Source: Rhipidocladum racemiflorum
Taxonomy: Eukaryota > Streptophyta > Magnoliopsida > Poales > Poaceae
Reading direction: 5' to 3'
NCBI GenBank assembly: GCA_036346355.1
Contig: CM070570.1
Coordinates: 5,278,649-5,342,648, forward strand
DNA length: 64,000 bases
The notes beneath the pieces are model-generated. The model was not told where the DNA came from and ran no database searches. It saw nothing but the letters and a program-made list of their open reading frames with translations. The translations under genes were made by a program, and so were the position numbers. Numbering within the stretch: the first letter of the stretch is position 1; every line of letters starts with the position of its first letter. Below, piece by piece: positions 36,053 through 47,776 of the stretch.

Positions 36053-36880
36053 TAGGGTTGGAGATCTAATCCTAAAGTAGTGATAAACATTCTGGGTTCT
36101 CAACTGCGATTGAGTTCACTATGGGTAAAGTGGTACAAAACTGCGCATTGTCAAATCAGAACTCATACCTGTCTCCTAGATTGGATGCTACGTACCGAAG
36201 CTAAGTCTGGCTCATATACGAGTGCTAGTAGAATCTTTATAATTAAAAATTAGAAACAAATCTCTTTATAATTAAAAATCAGAAACAAATCTTTCTAAGA
36301 AAATCTATTTTAGGAAAATGATTTGAGGAAGGTGTAAGGTGATTTGAAATGGATTGAGGAAGGTTGAGATGATTTTGGGAGGAAAAATTCATATATATTG
36401 CATTTTGTTATTAACGCTTGTTGAGTACATCTTGTACTCACCCTTGTATAAATCTCTCTTTGCTTAGACTATGAGAATTATGGATTCACCGAGGATGATT
36501 GGTTAGAGAGTCATCCGCATGATAGGGTGACGAGGAGGCGGATGACTACCCAGAGGAGTGGGTGTAGTGGCCCACATGGCGAAGGCCATCATTCACTTGG
36601 GTATATTAGTGTATAGGTATATTTAAACTTTTGTTGTAAAGGTTATGTATGGAATTATGAACTTTAAACTTGTAGCCTGTGTGGCGATGGACTGTAATAA
36701 AGTTTTCATTTTAGTCTCTAATTATTATTCTGTTGCAACACTTTAAATTCGGTGTCTTAACTGATAAAGTGTTGGGTCCCCTCGACATTATATTAGCTAA
36801 TATGCCCAGATCAACATAATTACCTTAGAGTTAATGACATCATTATTGTTGTTACCCTGAGTTAATTATTCAAGTCACCA
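36053..36880 (+). mobile_element. Gypsy-type LTR-like segment, copy B
   Basis: This is the partner of 700-1500, in the same orientation, sharing GTGATAAACATTCTGGGTTC, ATGGGTAAAGTGGTACAAA, CATATACGAGTGCTAGTAG, TTGTACTCACCCTTGTATAA, a GTAATAAAGT block and an end near GTCACCACA. Small indels separate the copies. No internal coding region is attached. Confidence 0.6.
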
Positions 36881-36939
36881 CATCACGGTCAATCTAATTA
36901 CTACAGATTTGAATGAATAGTCTGGTTTGATTTGATGAG

Positions 36940-37165
36940 TACCTCGTTAGTTGCAGTAGCCAATGAGGTGGATGGCGTGCGGGTGGCAGAGGGAGAGGAG
37001 CACATTGAGCTCCTGACGGAAAGCGCATTGGAGGTTCTCGCTGCTGCAATGGACCTTGATGGCGCCGAGGCATGCAGGAGGAGGACAGCGAGGTGAGGTA
37101 CATCGTGTTGAATCCACCGTACCCGATCACCCAGGATGAAAATCCCCAAGTGACGGACTCCACCT
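36940..37165 (-). pseudogene. Receptor-like kinase N-lobe fragment
   Basis: On the minus strand, VIGYGGFNTMYLTSL matches a kinase glycine-rich loop (IGxGGFxxVY). After a frame change, IKVHCSSENLQCAFRQELNV and LLSLCHPHAIHLIGYCN match beta-3 (lysine), helix C (glutamate) and the HPHxxxLIGYC segment. A stop follows at once. No other kinase subdomains are present, so this is a broken fragment of a plant receptor-like kinase. It lies directly beside gypsy-type LTR DNA. Confidence 0.7.
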
Positions 37166-37199
37166 AGAATCACTTCCAACGGTATAGCATGTTTCACTA

Positions 37200-38783
37200 G
37201 GTTTCAAGCGTGCCCATCCATGTTTTGTAGGTTTCATTAGGTTTCATAAGAGTTCCAAACGGGTTTTTACAAATATTTCAACATATCTCAACAAATTTCA
37301 ATGAGTTTCTAATACGAAACTATAAGTTTTGTCCAGTTTCAAATCTAAAACTTGATTTAAACAGATAATACTACTAGCCAGGAGAACGATTTAGTTCTGA
37401 GATGGTCTTTGTGTCTACTTTGTCGGCATGGCTGACGAGAGATGGATGGAGCCATGGTTTCTTCTTTCCGCAATATGTTAAATGCAGCTTCCATTGCTGG
37501 TTTGCAACATTGATCCTACTTTTATCCATAGCGTCCATTGGAAACATTCCCATCTGAAAACTCAGATCAAGAAGTCTAGCCAGCCAGAATGCATGGAAGA
37601 ACTAGCCGGTCTAAATAACAAAGCCTACGTAGAGGATATATAGCGGACAGATCCTTTCTGCTTTTGCTAAGTGCATAGTGGAAGATGCGCCATTGGCCAA
37701 AGCGGGCTGCTCGCCGGGAGGCTATATTGTTTCCTAGTATTTATGGAAATACATATATATATGGGCGACCAATATATATAAGCGCAGTTGTAAGTGACTT
37801 CCAAGATGGTATATATAACTACATTTTTTGGTTATTTGTTTACGCTTTTTCACCGGCTTAAAAGCTAAAAAAAAAACAAAACTTAAACAAATTGATGGCT
37901 TTTATGTAGCTTCTTCAAAAAGTCACAAAGTCTTCGTATAACTAGAAGCCAAAAGATATCTGAGAGGTGTTTCTTTTCTTATTGTGGGTTGGTTTTATAC
38001 TAATACTAATAAAGTTAAAGTAAATCTATCAAACTCTACTACCTATAAAATTAATTATTTCAAAATTGTTTATGCCTATAAGCTGACTTTGAGCTGTTAA
38101 CGAAAAGTCAAAGCAACATGCAGTAGTGCTTAGTTGGCTACGTGGGTGGGGGTTGTAGCTTGTAAGCCTCAGTCAGTGCCGGCCGGTACGTAGCTAGACG
38201 ACGAGAAGGCAGACGACGACATGGCAATATAATATTATATTGTACGTAACGTGGCAGGAAACGCAAGAAGCCGCTGCTGCTTTATCACATGGGCACGACG
38301 GCCGATGAAGGAATCTCGCATACAGATGCATGCTGCGGCTTAGAACAAGGTTAATAATAGAGCCCATGATGGGCTTTATAGTGTTGCCATGTCACACATA
38401 GCCAACAAAAAGTTTACTCATATAATAGCTCACTCTTGATACAAGCTATACATTTAATGCTTGGATCGCCTCTTCCTCTCACAAAGTGTCTTGGAGTCCG
38501 TGAGCAGCCCACTTTCAGCTGGCTACAAGTAAGCAGCCCGCTTTCTTTCTCTCTCCATTTCTCTCTCTTCCACCTCATCACATATCTGATGTGCCACTTC
38601 TTGCAGCCCGCCTACATCACCTTATAATACTTGCTCTTATTAGAAAAGTGCCGGCCGCATCTTGTTTCTCAATGCTTACTGCAGAATTTTTTACTGTACT
38701 AGCTAAACTAGCTCTCGAGGTACGGTTTTGCAAATATAACCCCTTAATGGGTGAAAGTACGGTTTTGCAAATATAACTCCTTA
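37200..38783. other. Intergenic with MITE-like pieces
   Basis: No gene is seen. 38345-38640 resembles the MITE at 38784 in having CACTTTCAGCTGGCTACA and TTCTCTCTCTTCCACCTCAT segments, but its ends are not clean. 38721-38783 is a 37-bp-period direct repeat (TACGGTTTTGCAAATATAAC twice). Confidence 0.4.
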
Positions 38784-39054
38784 GAGCAAGTACAATAGTA
38801 AAGCCCACTGCAGGCTAATAGTAAGCTAAAAGCCAGCTTATACAATAACTGTCTCTAAAAGTTGTCTCTAGATGTTGTGCAATAACTACCTCTTCTCTCT
38901 TGTACATAAATAATTTACATATGCATCTGTGCAAAGCTGGCTACTAAATAAGAGCCAGCTATCTTCTCTCTCATCGTTTCTCACTCTTCCATATAGACTA
39001 ATGCTGACATGTACAGGCTAAGAGCCAGCTGACGTGGCCTTATTGTACTTGCCC
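38784..39054. mobile_element. Tourist-like MITE (271 bp) with TTA duplication
   Basis: Ends GAGCAAGTACAATAGTAAAG and GGCCTTATTGTACTTGCCC are inverted. TTA is duplicated at 38781-38783 and 39055-39057. The flanks join into a copy of the local tandem repeat (CTCCTTA + ATGAGTGAAAGTA matches CCCCTTAATGGGTGAAAGTA at 38740), so the empty site can be read directly. Confidence 0.88.
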
Positions 39055-39057
39055 TTA

Positions 39058-41001
39058 ATGAGTGAAAGTATCAGGAGATAACATCTATTGCCTCCATGGC
39101 ACCATAACGTAGAACCAGGTAACCAATACGGTAGAACCAACCAGCGAGGGACCCCGCGTTGCCAGGGTGCGGAAGCAAGATAGGGCCCGCACGGGCAATG
39201 TGAGTGTGTGGGTGCGTCGCGCGTAGGGCCGAGCGCGTGGGGAGTAGACACGCTACCGCGGTTCCCGACCGTGGAAGGTTTTGTGCTCCCGCGGTGGCAT
39301 ACGATGCCGCGATGCTACTTTCCTCCCGCGTTTCTCGGATGCGACAGAGGACAAGTGTCGCCTATTACATTTATCGCGGTAGGAGATATAGCTATTTTTG
39401 CAAATTTACGTACGAGGCGGTTAACTTTGTAAAAAAAGAAAAATCTACTGGGCGAGATATGTACGGTGTTAGAACCTGTCGACTATTCGGCTGACCGCAC
39501 AGCAGTGCAGCATGGCGCATGCACACAGTGGCTGCATAAGCAGCAGGCAGCAGGCACGTCAGCCAGGCGGGATTTACGTGCACTGGGCCACTCCCTGGCC
39601 GGCAGGGGCAGCTAGCTAGCTCCCGAGCGAGCTAGCTTCGTGAGCGCACAGGTGTACATGTACGTAAGGCAGCGTCCGTCCATGATCGACAGTCAAGTGC
39701 TGTCTCTGTATACACGTACCTAGCTACATAGGCTAGCAGCACGCACCGGATGTAACTCGAGATATTTTATCTATCATCTCATTATTAAACACAATGACAG
39801 AAAAGTCACCATGTTCGTTCTTATTCATAGAAATTATCAGAGGGTAGGGATTAATCAAATAATAATTAAAAAATCTTATTAAAAAAGAAAAAAATATCTA
39901 AAGCATTGATTGTGGTGAATTCAGATTAATTATAACGGAGCCAATTTATCATATGAATACGTTAGATATGTCATATGGGCTCGTAGGTAACATTGTCTCA
40001 AAACACACATGATAATCTCCACAACGCAAACAAGCTTTATCTTACTACAGAGCCAGGAAGACAGCTGGTCGGATCGGTCATCCTACTTCCATTCGTGTCT
40101 CGTTTTCGGAGCGCCTCTACCTTGGATTTGTTAAAGGAAGGGAACAATGGAGTGTCTAGGCACCTGAATACGTGGGTTAGTATTGTAAAAAAAGTTTGAG
40201 ACTTGAGAGCTATTTGAGTTTGATTTGCTTTAGATTTGATTCGAATCTAAATGAGATGAGCTTGTGTTTGATCTCGAGCTTGCGAGTTTCAACGAATCAA
40301 GTTCGAATAGCTCGTAAGCATCGATAACTTTATAGATCACTTGTTAAATACTATCGTATATCAACTTTTACCGAGCTCGATATTCGATTCTTCTTATTGT
40401 TAAAATTTTGTGCATGTTGAATTATTGATGTTACCGAGCCTACTCTAACTTGGATCGCTCGAGCTCGTCTCGAGCTTAAGGGACCAGGCTCGCTCGAGAT
40501 CAGCTCGTTTATAGCCCTAAGTGGGACTTATAGTAGCTAATTAGTTGCAAAAATTTTGTTGATTTATTATTGTCGAACAATAAGGTGAATGTGATTGTTC
40601 ATCTTGTCCAAAATATTTACTGGCCTTGCACAAGCTTGTTATAAAGATTGTTGGTATGCAATTATCACCAGAATGAGATACTTTTCCATGAAATTTCTAT
40701 CAGAATAGACAGTTTTCTGTTCAGCCGATGTATACAATCTTAGTGCATCAAAATGTCCTAGTTACAAACTGTCAATTGTGGAAGCTTAAGGTGCCATTAA
40801 AAATAATTTTTTATGGTACCTACATCATTTGGTGATATTGACAAAATATAATCTCAGAAAAATAAATTGGAATGGCGGCAAAAAAGTTATTTTTGTAACA
40901 ACGAAGAAACTATATAACAAATCTTTTTGACTGTCAGTATGCTCGTTTTGCATAGCGCATCATACAATCGGCTTCTAATCTAGCTACCATCTCCTAGTAC
41001 C
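39058..41001. other. Intergenic, no gene supported
   Basis: Short open frames only. 40210-40520 has alternating GAGCTCGAGCTTGCGAG-type motifs (many GAGCTCG / CTCGAGC palindromes), typical of repetitive grass DNA. Nothing else is recognised. Confidence 0.4.
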
Positions 41002-41310
41002 ATGACTAACATGTTTGGAAGATGTTTATTAGGGTTGGGAAAGGATTTAAGGGCTCACATTTTGATTGGAGTTGCCGCTTTGTGTTGGTCAATTTGGTTA
41101 TATCGAAATGATGTGGTTTTTGATAAGAAGAAAATCCTAATCCATTCCAGGTTATTTATATTTGCACTAATTGGTTACGATCGTGGTCCGTGCTGCAGCT
41201 TCAGGAGGTTCAGGATGTGGTGTTAGCGGCATATAGACCGCTAGAGATCGTGGCCAGGGATCTCTTCATCAGGCATGAGTGGAGATTTAGTAACGGGCTA
41301 TGTGTAGATA
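41002..41310 (+). mobile_element. LINE ORF2 C-terminal (zf-RVT tail) fragment
   Basis: LRAHILIGVAALCWSIWLYRNDVVF matches the zinc-binding tail region found after plant LINE reverse transcriptases (LKAHILVG-x-CALCWAIWxxRND). After a frameshift the neighbouring frame continues LQEVQDVVLAAYRPLEIVARDLFIRHEWR, also typical of that tail. Only the extreme C-terminus is present. Confidence 0.65.
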
Positions 41311-41559
41311 TAGACTTTTTGTTTTATGTTTTTTTTATGGCTTGTTACAACTTTCTTTCAAGATTTGGATGTATGTTTTCGACAACAGTTTGGCTGTAAC
41401 TTTGTAATAATTGGTTGGTCGTATACTTCTCACGATACAGAGATCGAAAGATATAATATTCCATTATTAAAAAAATATTGTCCAAAATATCCCTTGTCTG
41501 AAATTCTTCGCATATTGCTAGAAAGTATTAAAATGTGCATTTGATTCATTATTGCTTTT

Positions 41560-43640
41560 CTTGATTATATGTGTCTTTTGGGTGAAATACTTGTTAAAGA
41601 GGAATTGAATTTTGGAAATTTGAAAAGGACAATGGTAAAAGATAAAATGGTAGAAAGGTAAAAAAGTGTCAAAAATCTTCCAGGTGCTGCAAGAACTTTA
41701 GACCCCTCTGGAAATACACCTTGGCTAGTCAAAATTAGTGAGAACACATTTAATTAATGAAAATATTGATTAAAATAAAGTATTTTGACTATGAATAGTT
41801 CAGTAAAAGATTTTTGTAAATTTTTAACAACCTTTAATTAAGCTTAAATTTTTACCGTAAGATATTTATGCTTTGTTCCTCATCTGGTAAAATTGGTAAA
41901 AATTAAAAGTTATATTTGATATTTATCCCAGCTTATTTATTCCAAAACTAAAAATCTACAAAAAAGAATAAAAGGATTATTAGAAAGTAAATATTAAGTT
42001 TTTGAATATGAAATTTTTATGGAAATTACCTGATTCTATTCGAAACCTTATGTAAAAATATCAAAATTTAATAAGTTGATTCAAGCCCTTAATTAAATTG
42101 ATTTCCAAAATTTAAATTCTAAACAATGGGCATTGCCAGAAGTTTAATAATTAAAATTATGAGAATTTTGATTCCAAATTTTTATAGTTCATAGATGACT
42201 TATCTGGTAATCTTGGCAAAAATCTGCAAAAATTCCTGAAGTGTCCAGAGACCACGATTAAATCATTTGACCAAGTGCATGAGGGGATGGATTTGGGTTG
42301 ATCACCCTTATCTCACTTCCATGTGGGACCACGCATTAACCGAGCCCACTGGCCAGCTTAGTCCTAGCCCTCGTCCCTGACTTGGTCCCCCTTGCGCCTG
42401 GGCTCGCTTGCAGATGCTCTCTCTCTCTCTCTCGCTCGCTCGCTCGCTCGCTCCCTCCCTCCCTCTCCTTTTCTTTCCTCTATCTGTCGGTGGCCCCACT
42501 GGCCCACCTGTCATCCCTCTCGCCCTTCCTTTCTTCTCTATCCCTTTGGCGTTCACTCGAAGCACCACCAGAGAAAATTCCCGCGCCACCGTCTTCGCGT
42601 TCTGTCCTCACCCGCGCCGCAACGTTGTGTCACCCGAGGCCTTGTCACTCCTCCCTGCCACGCCACCCAGTCGCGCCCATACTCTGCTCTGTAGTGCGGC
42701 CAAGATAACTCAGGAGAGCTCAAGATCAACCTTGATCGACTGTCGCGAGCTCTACATAGCATTTAAACCTTGCTCCCACCGCCTTATTAGCATATTTAAA
42801 TGTGGCATAAGCCCCTCTAACACTCCACCATATCCTGTGAAGCCATACCACCGAGCTGAGCCCCAATTCCATTGTCTTCTTCCTCTCTGACCAAACTCCC
42901 GCCGCCGCTAATTTTCAAGTAAACTTTTTCCACGAGAGTTGTTCTTTCGATTCGTTGCAGCCGAAGCACCTTAATTCAGCCACGAACCAAAACCCCTCGC
43001 TCAATTTTGAGTATTGCTGCTTGTAATTTGTTCTCCATGGTGTGCGACACCTCCAGCTCTGCCCAACATACAAATACACCAATTTGAGGTATAATCTTCA
43101 AAGTACTGTTTCAAATTGTGCTCAGTATGCCTCCCTGGTGCTTTTGCGCACTTCACTTGTGACTCATTTAGGCTTATTTGCCGTTGCGAATTTGCACCCA
43201 TGAGCTCACCACCATTGCCACCACGGGCTCTTTTCCAAATGTAGCTAGCCATAGTTAAGTCTTCCCCTTAGTGTGCACAGGTCTGGAGAAAACTCAATTT
43301 ACTATTCAGTATTTACAATTCAAATACCATCTTTATGCAAAATAACAGTAGCAGCATTTCATTTGATTCATCTTGCATATTTTAGGCTTTGTAAAAGTCT
43401 TGCGAGTATTTTTGTACTCAACTTGCATTACTGTTGTTTTTAGGTGAAGAAATAGATATCCCTAAAGACATATATGCTAACATAGATTATTGGTTTAATG
43501 ACGATGGTTCTTTCTAAGATTTTACCTTGTCTGCTGCCTATGCAAAATTGGGCTTAGCTGGCAAACAAGAAGATGATAATTTCTCGTTGTTGCTTTACTT
43601 TTGTTATGTAAGATTATGTATTAGACTGCTGCTGGCGGCC
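41560..43640 (+). mobile_element. Gypsy-like LTR DNA with CT/CTCG microsatellite
   Basis: A long AT-rich part (41560-42250) with many AAATTTTT(G/A)TAAA phrases passes into a GC-rich leader (42290-42900). The latter has (CT)n, (CTCG)n and (CTCC)n tracts at 42416-42470, followed by a GAGTATTTTTGTACTCAACTTG block at 43402. The same order of parts is seen at 9600-10500. I infer LTR origin; no element boundaries or coding region were found. Confidence 0.4.
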
Positions 43641-43929
43641 ATTGATTGAGGTGACGGTACGTACACATGGGGAGGTGGCAGGTTAACAATACCGATTTAG
43701 GGTTGGAAATCGAATACCCAACTGTACCAGTTTATCGTGAAAAATTGATCAAAATTGAACGGTTTGTAAAGTCAAACCAGACGGTCAAACCAAGCCAAAA
43801 AAGTTCAAAAACTGGTCGGTAAGGTTATTCTTGCAAAAACAGGGGCTATTCTTGCAAAAAAAAAATTATGCTATATGGCTAATACAGTAATGGACCCTCC
43901 TCATCAGCCTACTCGTGTACTCTAAATAT

Positions 43930-44160
43930 ACACTTATTCTCGGAGGGGAATCGCCAGTTGTTGCTTCCTTTCTGAGCCTCTCTTCTCTCATTCCATTCTT
44001 ATCGTCCATCTTGTTTAGGTTGTGCTTACCGTACTCACAATCCTCCTTATGAACTTGACTGTAATGGACAATATTCGTACCGCGCCGTGTCAAGTGGTGC
44101 TTCAATCGGGTTGCACCTCCTCATTTCTTCTCTTTGTGATTGTACCTGCATCGAAATTTA
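43930..44160 (-). pseudogene. hAT transposase BED-finger remnant
   Basis: On the minus strand, GGATRLKHHLTRRGTNIVHY fits the end of the BED zinc finger of plant hAT transposases (GGxxRLKxHLA...I..C). A stop precedes it directly, and the continuation (DCEYGKHNLNKMDD...) is acidic/basic spacer. No dimerisation (hATC) domain is found. GGGCC-rich DNA at 44980-45005 could be an end of the same element. Confidence 0.55.
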
Positions 44161-45419
44161 GCCCCTATCTTATCACCGTAATACACAACATCGCCTTAGT
44201 CTGCCATCTTCTAATACAAAACAATAAGCAGTCAGTTAATACAAAACATCAAGTTAATGTGAGTGGTTGCTAACAACTTATAAAAGGCATTACATCAGTG
44301 AATGCTATAAATAAAAATTCCTACAAACCTTGCCTAAATTATCATCTAGTATTCGTGCAACATCATGCATATACCAATTCATCAATATATGCATCTAACG
44401 ATTCATCCATATGTGCGTCTACCCATTCATCTAACCCACAATCACCCTAACCCTAACCCTCAATTATACTAACCCTAACCATATCCCATTGTACTGTGCA
44501 AGGTTGCAATCGGAGAACCAAATCGAAAATGAAAATACATTATCTATTACCATCAGACCAAGATAAACAACAAACATGCTCTAACATAATCACCAACAAA
44601 CATTCTCTACTACCACCAGACCAATATCAAGAACATGCATAATCTAAACTTGTCAAACTCCACAATCCATATAATCTAACATCACATGAACAAGCATCGA
44701 TTATTGATTGATTTACTCCAATTATCGCTTGAAAAATGTCAATTTTTGCTAGGGTTTGGTTGAAAATTTACGCTGCTGATGTATTCCCAACTCTTGTCGA
44801 TTTTCAGTAGGTGGGAAGCGATTTTCGAGGTTTACTTGTCGAATTTCGAGCTCCTGGCGGCGGGCAGATCTAGACAGAGACGTCGGCAAGTGCGAGAGCT
44901 TAGCGTGCGGAATGTCAGAAGTGCAATGAGTGTGTTCGAAGCTTTACAAAACGGGTTGTGTAGCTTGTGAATTTTAAGTGGGCCGGACCGGGCCTAATGG
45001 GCCTGGTACTATTTTCTTTTTTACGCTTTTCAATTATATAAATTTGGTTTTGCGTCAAAAATGTCTAAAAAATTTGGTTTTTCAAATCATTTTGATGTCA
45101 GACATCACAAATCTATTAATACTAATTTTTAGGAAAATTTATGACAAATTTTTGTAATTTTTTGAATTTAAATTTGAGTTAGTCCAGTTTATCGATCGAT
45201 TTCTATAGTTGAACCGGCTTGATACACTCAGTTTTCACAAAATTCGATCGTTTTTCCTCGGTTTTTAAAACCCTGGGTGGGTGGTGGTACTCGATAAGAC
45301 TTCCACATGGTATAGCTGGCTCCTTGAGGAAAACGTGCGCTGTCATGAAGTATTCAACGTTGCAGAGAGTACTACAAATCACTGGAAACAAAGCACATGA
45401 GTCATGACATTCTTCATTT

Positions 45420-46010
45420 AACAGTCTGATAATTCAACGTTGCAGAGAGTACTACAACTAGAAAATTATGCTTGCATTTCAATCAGACAACTACCACTGC
45501 CCTGGCCATTTCTGGTGGCTGGCACCACAAAAACACAACGAGCTGAGCAGTAACCAGTATGCATAATTTCCCTAACGAATCATCTCGATTCACCTCTTCT
45601 GGTTGCCAGACGCCGCCATCAAAACCCCCAAATTGGTGGGGGAAACTCTGCGCTTCTCTTCCCAAATGAACGACGTGCGAACACCACAGGCCTTCAGTGA
45701 AATAATCACCAACTAAGCCTCGAATCCACGAAAACGCCAGCATAAAAAGCCGACAAATTTCTTCACTTACCCCTGCGCACCGCCATTGTCGAGAGCTTCT
45801 GGTCCGGACGACAGGAATCCGGCAAGGGGGTGATGGGAGAAGTGGGGACGGGAGGAATGTGCCTAGGGCTTGAGACGATCTGGGAGCAGCAGACGCGGCG
45901 AGCTGGGAGGGAAGAACAGAGTTGGGTGTCCATCTGTTTTGATGCGGGAGGGCATAAGGGCATGTACAATGGTATAGATGGCAGCTGTCTATAATGTAGC
46001 TCCACATCAT
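45420..46010 (-). other. Possible orphan first exon / 5' gene fragment
   Basis: On the minus strand an ATG at 45789 gives MAVRRG and then a good donor (GGGTAAGTGAAG). Upstream is CT-rich leader-like sequence. A second ATG near 45625 gives MAASGNQKR followed by GTGAAT. No downstream exons of a known family could be recognised. It may be the captured 5' end of a gene or chance. Confidence 0.25.
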
Positions 46011-46240
46011 CTACACACAGCACTAAAAATAATTCATACAATTGGTCGTTTATAGAGTTGTCTGTAGTGGTCTCTCATTCAATTAACAGACTGTCTATAC
46101 AATGGTACACAAAATGTAAAACTGTCTTTAAGCTGTCTATTAAATAGTAGACAACAGTCTTCTCTCTCTTCCACGTCATTTAAAATCCTACGTGTCATCT
46201 CTTATAGACAACTAAATATAACCTTAGTAAAACGTAACGG
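45964..46240. mobile_element. Degenerate Tourist-related MITE
   Basis: TAAGGGCATGTACAATGG at the left is a typical terminus of grass Tourist elements. The interior has CTGTCTATA/TATAGACA-type inverted motifs and a TCTCTCTCTTCCACGTCAT stretch as in other members. The right terminus is not clearly preserved. Confidence 0.45.
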
Positions 46241-46510
46241 CAAAGGGCCCAAAGTTGACTGTAAAGGTATATAGCTAAATGGAGGGATATTTCGATGGTA
46301 TTAAAGTGAACCCGGTAAATTTGGTGGTATATAGCTAAAGTTCTGATTTTTTCGATGGTGTAGAACCAATTTTTCCGTGATCATTTCATTACAAGAATAT
46401 AATGGCACACGATTACAATATATTGTAACGATACGGAAGTAGTTTTTTTTACAAAGTATTATGATCTCTCAGTTTCGTAATATTTGTTCGGGTCTGCTAG
46501 GAGACATTAA

Positions 46511-46906
46511 GGTCATGTTTGTTTCGGCTCAGGTTTGTTAGCTTTTGGTTTGAAGCTAGTTTTTTTGGTTTAATGAGCTTTTAAGCCAAGATATGCTGTT
46601 TGATATCTTAGTTTACTAATGAGTTAGATGGTACGGTTTATAGATGAAAAGTCTAAAATACCCTAAATGAGATGGGGGATGAATTCTCGATTTATATATG
46701 GTTTTGGTGGGGAATTTTGGAGACTTTTAGTGGCAAAAGGTTATTTCATTTTAAAAAGCCCCAAAAAGCTTCTCTTGTCTGGCTTTTGGTTTATAATTAT
46801 ACAAGGGCTTTTGACTTTTTTAAAGGCTGGCTTAAAAGCCAATCGTTTATTTTAGCTTAGGCTTTTTGGCTTTTAGACCGATTAAAAAGCTGAAACAAAC
46901 GGGACC
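46511..46906. mobile_element. Tourist-like MITE (396 bp)
   Basis: Ends GGTCATGTTTGTTTCGGCT and AGCTGAAACAAACGGGACC are inverted and flanked by TAA (46508-46510, 46907-46909). The interior is rich in AAAAGCC / GGCTTTT motifs forming imperfect inverted pairs. Two overlapping 62-residue open frames in it have no support. Confidence 0.85.
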
Positions 46907-47137
46907 TAAATCTAACGAATGGTTTATAATATCAATTCAATCGTACAAACCTTTGCAAAATGACATGCTATAGCAAGAGTAGAAATATACAATAATTACG
47001 TACACTCTTGATTTCCTCAGATGGTCAAACGCTGTTAAACAAACACATCCTAAGAAATTACTTTCGAAACAAGGGGGTACTTAATACTTTTTTTATACGA
47101 TAAGTCTTAATTCTTTAGTGTACATCCTAAAATTGGA

Positions 47138-47146
47138 CTATATAAC
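47138..47146 (+). promoter_or_regulatory. TATA box of the glyoxalase-like gene
   Basis: CTATATAAC stands about 410 bp upstream of the start codon, at the change from AT-rich to GC-rich DNA. Transcription would start near 47170, giving a leader of about 380 bp with a (CG)n run at 47290. An unannotated leader intron is possible. Confidence 0.55.
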
Positions 47147-47549
47147 TTCGTCGCCCTCTCGCATCGAGAGCAGAGCCACAGCCACGCAGCGGAGCGCCCC
47201 ATCCCTCCGTCTCGTACGTACGGTAGTTCGCGCTCGAACTGTCTCCCCGTCTTCTCTCCCTCGCGTCCGTCCGGCGCCTCTGTGCAAGCGCGCGCGCGCG
47301 CTAACGCAGCCGGCCGCCAGCTCGTCGGCGCTTGCTGCCTCCCCGGCCGGCCATCTCCATCCGGATAGCTCAGCTTGGTCTTCTGTAGTACCACGTCCAT
47401 TCCGATCCATCGGCGGCGTACGTGCTGAGTCGGCCGTTGGCTTGTAGCTAGCGAGAGTTGCTAGTACCGTACGCCGTCCGTTTGCTTGGTACACACTGCA
47501 CGTTGAGTACGGTTGGCCGGTCCGGTCGTCGGAGAGAAGAATATTTAAG

Positions 47550-47742
47550 ATGGTGAACACGACGGGCGTGAAGCCGGCGCAGGGGGGCGGGGGGCTGCCG
47601 CTGGCGTCGCTGAACCACATCTCCGTGGTGTGCCGGTCGCTGGAGAGCTCGCTCCACTTCTACCGCAACGTCCTCGGCTTCATCCCCATCCACCGCCCAG
47701 GTTCATTCAACTTCAACGGCGCATGGTATGTACATATACACA

Positions 47743-47776
<34 letters not shown>

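Noticed and set aside
42408..42890. 160-codon open frame with Ser/Leu/Arg repeats
   Set aside because: It is created by (CT)n and (CTCG)n microsatellite DNA in a retroelement-like leader.
44445..44480. CCCTAACCCTAACCCT telomere-like repeat
   Set aside because: Only about three units in ordinary sequence. Too short for an interstitial telomeric array.
45483..46010. 175-codon minus-strand open frame
   Set aside because: No family similarity; it spans a MITE terminus and leader-like CT-rich DNA. Only a weak orphan first exon is noted instead.
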